Positions 61,411 to 64,000 of a stretch of 64,000 nt of DNA are shown piece after piece. Both the position numbers and the translations under genes were made by a program. Every line of letters starts with the position of its first letter. Within the stretch, counting starts at the first letter, position 1. This stretch comes from Geothrix limicola (GTDB taxonomy: Bacteria; Acidobacteriota; Holophagae; Holophagales; Holophagaceae). The notes under the pieces are model-generated. The model was not told where the DNA came from and made no database searches. It saw only the letters and a list, made by a program, of their open reading frames with translations. Location: NCBI RefSeq assembly GCF_030268085.1, contig NZ_BSDE01000002.1, forward strand, positions 62,001-126,000, in the 5' to 3' direction.

Positions 61411-62664
61411 CTAGCCCTTCAGCTCGGGGAAGGCCTCCAGCAGCTGGCGGCGGGCTTCGAGCAGTTCGGGCACCGCCGGATCCCAGCGCCTCAGGAAGCC
61501 ACGGATGGCCTGCAGGTCTTCGGCCGCGCGCTCCAGGTGGGGCAGCCCCAGGCCGGCCACCAGCAGGGCCGCGGGAGGCACCCACGCGGCGGCCCACCCC
61601 CAGCGCAGCCCCGCAAGCACTGCCAGGAGGAGGGCCCAGAGCGGATGCACCAGGGCGCCTCCCAGCAGCTTCAGGGTGGCCGTCTGGTCCCCTTCGTCCG
61701 TGACGCGGCCCGCGATCCAGCCCACGAGCCGGTAGGGCGGCCAGTAGAGCAGCGCCGGCCCCAGCAGCACCACCGCCAGGCTGAGCCTCGCCGCGGCCCG
61801 GGGCAGCCAGCGGAGCACTTCCACCCCGGGATAGGGGTGGCCCACCTGATCGGGGCGCAGGCCCTTGCTACGAAGCCAGGCCTGGGCGGCGTGGACCCGC
61901 GCTTCGAGCGAGGCGAGCACCTCGTCGGGGAGCGTGGACAAATGAGGCAGCAGGCCCTGGACCCGCGCCCGCAGGGCCTCCAGATCCACGCGGCTGCCTG
62001 GCGCCTCAGCCATGAGCCAGGCCAGTTCCTGCGCCAGGGCCAGGCACCGCACGTCCGCGCCGTGCAGCGTCAGGGGCTTGAGCGCGGCGCGGATGCGCGC
62101 CGTCAGTTCGGTCACGGCCTCGGGCTCGGCGCCCCGCCCGGCGAGATCCGCGAAGGGAATCGGCGCGCCGAGACGCAGGAGGACGCTGTGCCGGAAGGCG
62201 GCCCGCTCGCCGTAGACCAGCCCGGCGGGAATGATCGACACCGGCGCGGGGCTGGAGAGGGCCATGCGCGCCGCACCGGTCTTCAGCGGCGCCAGGTCGG
62301 CATTCGTGTGGCTCACGCCCTCCGGAAACAGGGCGACGGAACCACCCCGGGCCAGCACCTCGTGGACCTTGTGGAAACTCTGCTGGATGGATTCGGGCGT
62401 GGCTCCCCCATCCTTGGGCCGCGTCACGGGAATGGCCCGGAAGGCCGCCAGGAAGGGCCGCAGGGGCGCGATCTTCCAAAGGGTGGCCTTGGCCAGCCAG
62501 CCGGCGCGCCGGTCCAGCAGGGCCGCCGCCGCCAGCGGATCCAGCAGCCCGTTGGGATGGTTCAGGAGGATCAGGCAGGGGCCTGGAGGCAGGTCGGGCC
62601 CCTCCCGGCGCAGGTCGCGGAACCAGATCCAGCCGAGGAACCGTGCGGTCCGGCTGCGGGCCAC
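61411..62664 (-). CDS. PlsC-family acyltransferase with C-terminal membrane helices
   Basis: The product has 417 residues with a GTG start, one base after the stop of the MFS gene. The acyltransferase block NHPNGLLDP has His36 and Asp42 (H-x5-D spacing, as in the GPAT-like subgroup), followed by VALFPEGVSHTN. The second half has two or three hydrophobic segments (ARLSLAVVLLGPALLYWPPY, LWALLLAVLAGLRWGW) and a helical tail. It should transfer fatty acyl chains to glycerophosphate or lysophospholipid. The coupled Spinster-like transporter suggests a lysophospholipid link. Confidence 0.83.
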   Translation of the reverse strand: MARSRTARFLGWIWFRDLRREGPDLPPGPCLILLNHPNGLLDPLAAAALLDRRAGWLAKATLWKIAPLRPFLAAFRAIPVTRPKDGGATPESIQQSFHKVHEVLARGGSVALFPEGVSHTNADLAPLKTGAARMALSSPAPVSIIPAGLVYGERAAFRHSVLLRLGAPIPFADLAGRGAEPEAVTELTARIRAALKPLTLHGADVRCLALAQELAWLMAEAPGSRVDLEALRARVQGLLPHLSTLPDEVLASLEARVHAAQAWLRSKGLRPDQVGHPYPGVEVLRWLPRAAARLSLAVVLLGPALLYWPPYRLVGWIAGRVTDEGDQTATLKLLGGALVHPLWALLLAVLAGLRWGWAAAWVPPAALLVAGLGLPHLERAAEDLQAIRGFLRRWDPAVPELLEARRQLLEAFPELKG

Positions 62665-62665
62665 G

Positions 62666-63898
62666 TCAGGCCTGCGCGGGGCGACGCCGCGCCCACCAAA
62701 GGGCGAGGCCGCTGATCAGGATGGCCGGCAGAACAAGGGTCAGGGCGCGCGCCAGCCCGTCCCCGCCACCCAGTCCCGCGGCATGCAGCGCATCGGCCCG
62801 GCGGCCCACCAGCTCGGGGCTGATGGCATCGCCCATGAGGTGGATGAGCAGCACGTTCACCCCCACGCCGGTGGCTCGGACGCTGGCGGGCAGACAACTC
62901 ACCGTCAGGGCGTTCACGGGGCTGGTGTTGACGAAGAGCAGGAACATGCCCACAAAGAAGCTCAGGTAGGCCAGGTGCAGGCTGGAGGTGCCGAGGGCCC
63001 AACCCACGATGGGCGCGGCCGCCAGGAGGGTGAGGCCCGAAAGCAGGGCTCCGGCATCCGGCCAGCGTCTCTGCCAGCGGTCCGTGAGCCAGCCTCCGAG
63101 GAAGGTGCCGAGGATGCCCGTCACCACGGCCAGTCCTCCGAAGACCAGGCCCGCCTTGGCGGTGCTGACGGCGAAGCGGCGCTGGAGCAGCGTGGGGCTC
63201 CACATGCTGAGGGCGCCCATGGCGAAGGTGTAGGCCACGTAGCTGGCCGTGCAGGCCAGCCAGATGCGATTGAAGAAGATGTGGCGGAGCCGCTTCAGAT
63301 AGGGTTCGGCGGCATCGGTATCAGGCAGGGCGTCCATGCCTCCGCGGACCGGATCCATCTGGAAGGCCATCCAGGCCGCCAGGGCCAGGCCTGGGATCCC
63401 AGCCACCATGAAGGCCGCACGCCAGCCCCAGGACCCCGCCACCAGCCCGCCCAGGCCGTAGCCGAAGGCGCTGCCCACGGGGATGGCGAGGTAGAACCAG
63501 GTGAACTTCTTCGCGCGCTCCGCCTCGGGGAATCCATCCGCCAGCATGGCCGGCCCCAGGGTGGCGTAGGCGGCCTCGCCCACACCCACCAGTGACCGCA
63601 TCACCAGCAGGGCCGGATAGCTGTGGATGAAGGCGGCACCCGCGGTGGCCAGGCTCCACAAAGCCACGCCCCCGGCCACGAGCCGGGGGCGATGGAAGCG
63701 GTCCGCCAGGTAGCCGAACGCGGGCGCGGCGCACATGTAGACGAGGATGAACACCAGGGTCAGGCGACCGAGCTGGGCATCCGTGAGGTGCAGTTCCTTG
63801 CCCAGCGGTTCGAGCACCGCCGCGACGACGTACCGATCCAGGTAGTTCACCAGGTTGATCCCGGTGAGCAGCAGGAGCAGCCGTCGCGCGGCGGTCAT
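62666..63898 (-). CDS. Spinster-like MFS transporter
   Basis: The product has 410 residues and 12 predicted membrane segments. Opening TGINLVNYLDRYVVAAVLEPL and YMCAAPAFGYLADRFHR, RSLVGVGEAAYATLGPAML and WGWRAAFMVAGIPGLAL are typical of Spinster (Spns) homologues. Eukaryotic Spns1 exports lysophospholipids; bacterial members are mostly unassigned. It is upstream of, and almost contiguous with, the PlsC-family gene. Confidence 0.85.
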   Translation of the reverse strand: MTAARRLLLLLTGINLVNYLDRYVVAAVLEPLGKELHLTDAQLGRLTLVFILVYMCAAPAFGYLADRFHRPRLVAGGVALWSLATAGAAFIHSYPALLVMRSLVGVGEAAYATLGPAMLADGFPEAERAKKFTWFYLAIPVGSAFGYGLGGLVAGSWGWRAAFMVAGIPGLALAAWMAFQMDPVRGGMDALPDTDAAEPYLKRLRHIFFNRIWLACTASYVAYTFAMGALSMWSPTLLQRRFAVSTAKAGLVFGGLAVVTGILGTFLGGWLTDRWQRRWPDAGALLSGLTLLAAAPIVGWALGTSSLHLAYLSFFVGMFLLFVNTSPVNALTVSCLPASVRATGVGVNVLLIHLMGDAISPELVGRRADALHAAGLGGGDGLARALTLVLPAILISGLALWWARRRPAQA

Positions 63899-63919
63899 CG
63901 CGGGCGGGTTCGGACCGGG

Positions 63920-64000
63920 CTACTTCTTGGGCGCGGCGGTGGCGGGCTTAGCGGCCGGCTTGGCGGCAGGCTTCGTCGCAGGGGCGGCGGGAGCGGCAGC
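63920..64000 (-). CDS. 3' end of a gene with Lys/Ala/Pro-rich tail
   Basis: Only the last 26 residues are in the window, ending in TAG at 63920-63922. They consist of PAAK-type repeats (KPAAKPAAKPATAAPKK). Such tails occur in histone-H1-like proteins, in ribosomal proteins and in some envelope linkers. The identity cannot be told from this fragment. Confidence 0.6.
   Translation of the reverse strand, partial: AAAPAAPATKPAAKPAAKPATAAPKK

Noticed and set aside
59522-61597. A 691-codon minus-strand frame opposite the lipase gene
   Set aside because: Gly/Ala/Val-rich shadow of the lipase; it would also run through a strong terminator.

Overview
The window is typical chromosomal DNA from a high-GC Gram-negative bacterium. 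The best guess is a Holophaga/Geothrix-type member of the Acidobacteriota. This is inference from style: very high third-position GC, an Oar-like TonB-dependent receptor with an N-terminal carboxypeptidase-regulatory-like domain, many PAS/GAF and receiver-domain signalling proteins, a Ser/Thr kinase with a long repeat C-terminus, DUF3857/transglutaminase and M28/M14 secreted peptidases. No rRNA, tRNA, CRISPR array, insertion sequence, integrase or phage gene was seen. No gene-free stretch exceeds 300 bases; the longest gaps (3976-4204, 8429-8662, 23948-24140, 49116-49308) are leader or promoter regions. Both window edges cut genes: a sensor kinase on the left and a Lys/Ala/Pro-rich tail on the right.

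Layout. 1-8428: a truncated PAS/GAF sensor, small proteins (DUF2164, a tautomerase-fold isomerase, a winged-helix-like protein), a metallopeptidase-like protein behind a 5' hairpin, and a 1011-residue hybrid histidine kinase. 8663-10192: M14-type carboxypeptidase followed by a probable terminator. 10312-14513: a co-directional cassette of a DoxX-like protein, SRPBCC/AHSA1, two YCII/DGPF proteins, a PhnB-like VOC protein, a RibD-C/DHFR-like reductase and an ECF42-type sigma factor with a helical-repeat C-terminus. 14618-17769: a Sensor-domain membrane protein with DUF4342, a SpoIIE phosphatase carrying a DksA/TraR-like zinc finger, DinB, and a divergent CGNR regulator over a shared palindromic operator. 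17853-25334: fadH, a 1360-residue DUF3857/transglutaminase/TPR protein, and a YcaQ/AlkX-type glycosylase.

25354-35718 is the most interesting region. It holds an RpiR regulator, a TonB-dependent receptor, a secreted cyanophycinase-family peptidase (S51), a secreted M14 peptidase, isoaspartyl dipeptidase (IadA), a YfcC-type transporter and a secreted M28 peptidase. The last five genes are packed tightly, with three GTGA stop/start overlaps. Together they read as a scavenging pathway for cyanophycin or a similar beta-linked aspartyl polymer: outer-membrane uptake, depolymerisation to beta-aspartyl dipeptides outside the cytoplasm, import, and cytoplasmic hydrolysis to aspartate plus a basic amino acid.

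35831-49115 is mostly housekeeping and accessory: CapA-like protein, methyltransferase, YihX-like HAD phosphatase, NimA-like flavoprotein, mutS, a GxxExxY protein bracketed by inverted repeats, an L-2-hydroxyglutarate-oxidase-like enzyme, a ThrE-type exporter, a Ser/Thr kinase and an NTF2-like secreted protein. 49309-56199 carries clpB, then a signalling operon (REC-HD-GYP, REC-only, NagZ, REC-GGDEF) that pairs predicted c-di-GMP breakdown and synthesis around a peptidoglycan-recycling enzyme. 56263-64000 holds metK, a coiled-coil envelope protein, a VolA-like lipase lipoprotein (both followed by strong terminators), and a Spinster-like MFS transporter next to a PlsC-family acyltransferase.
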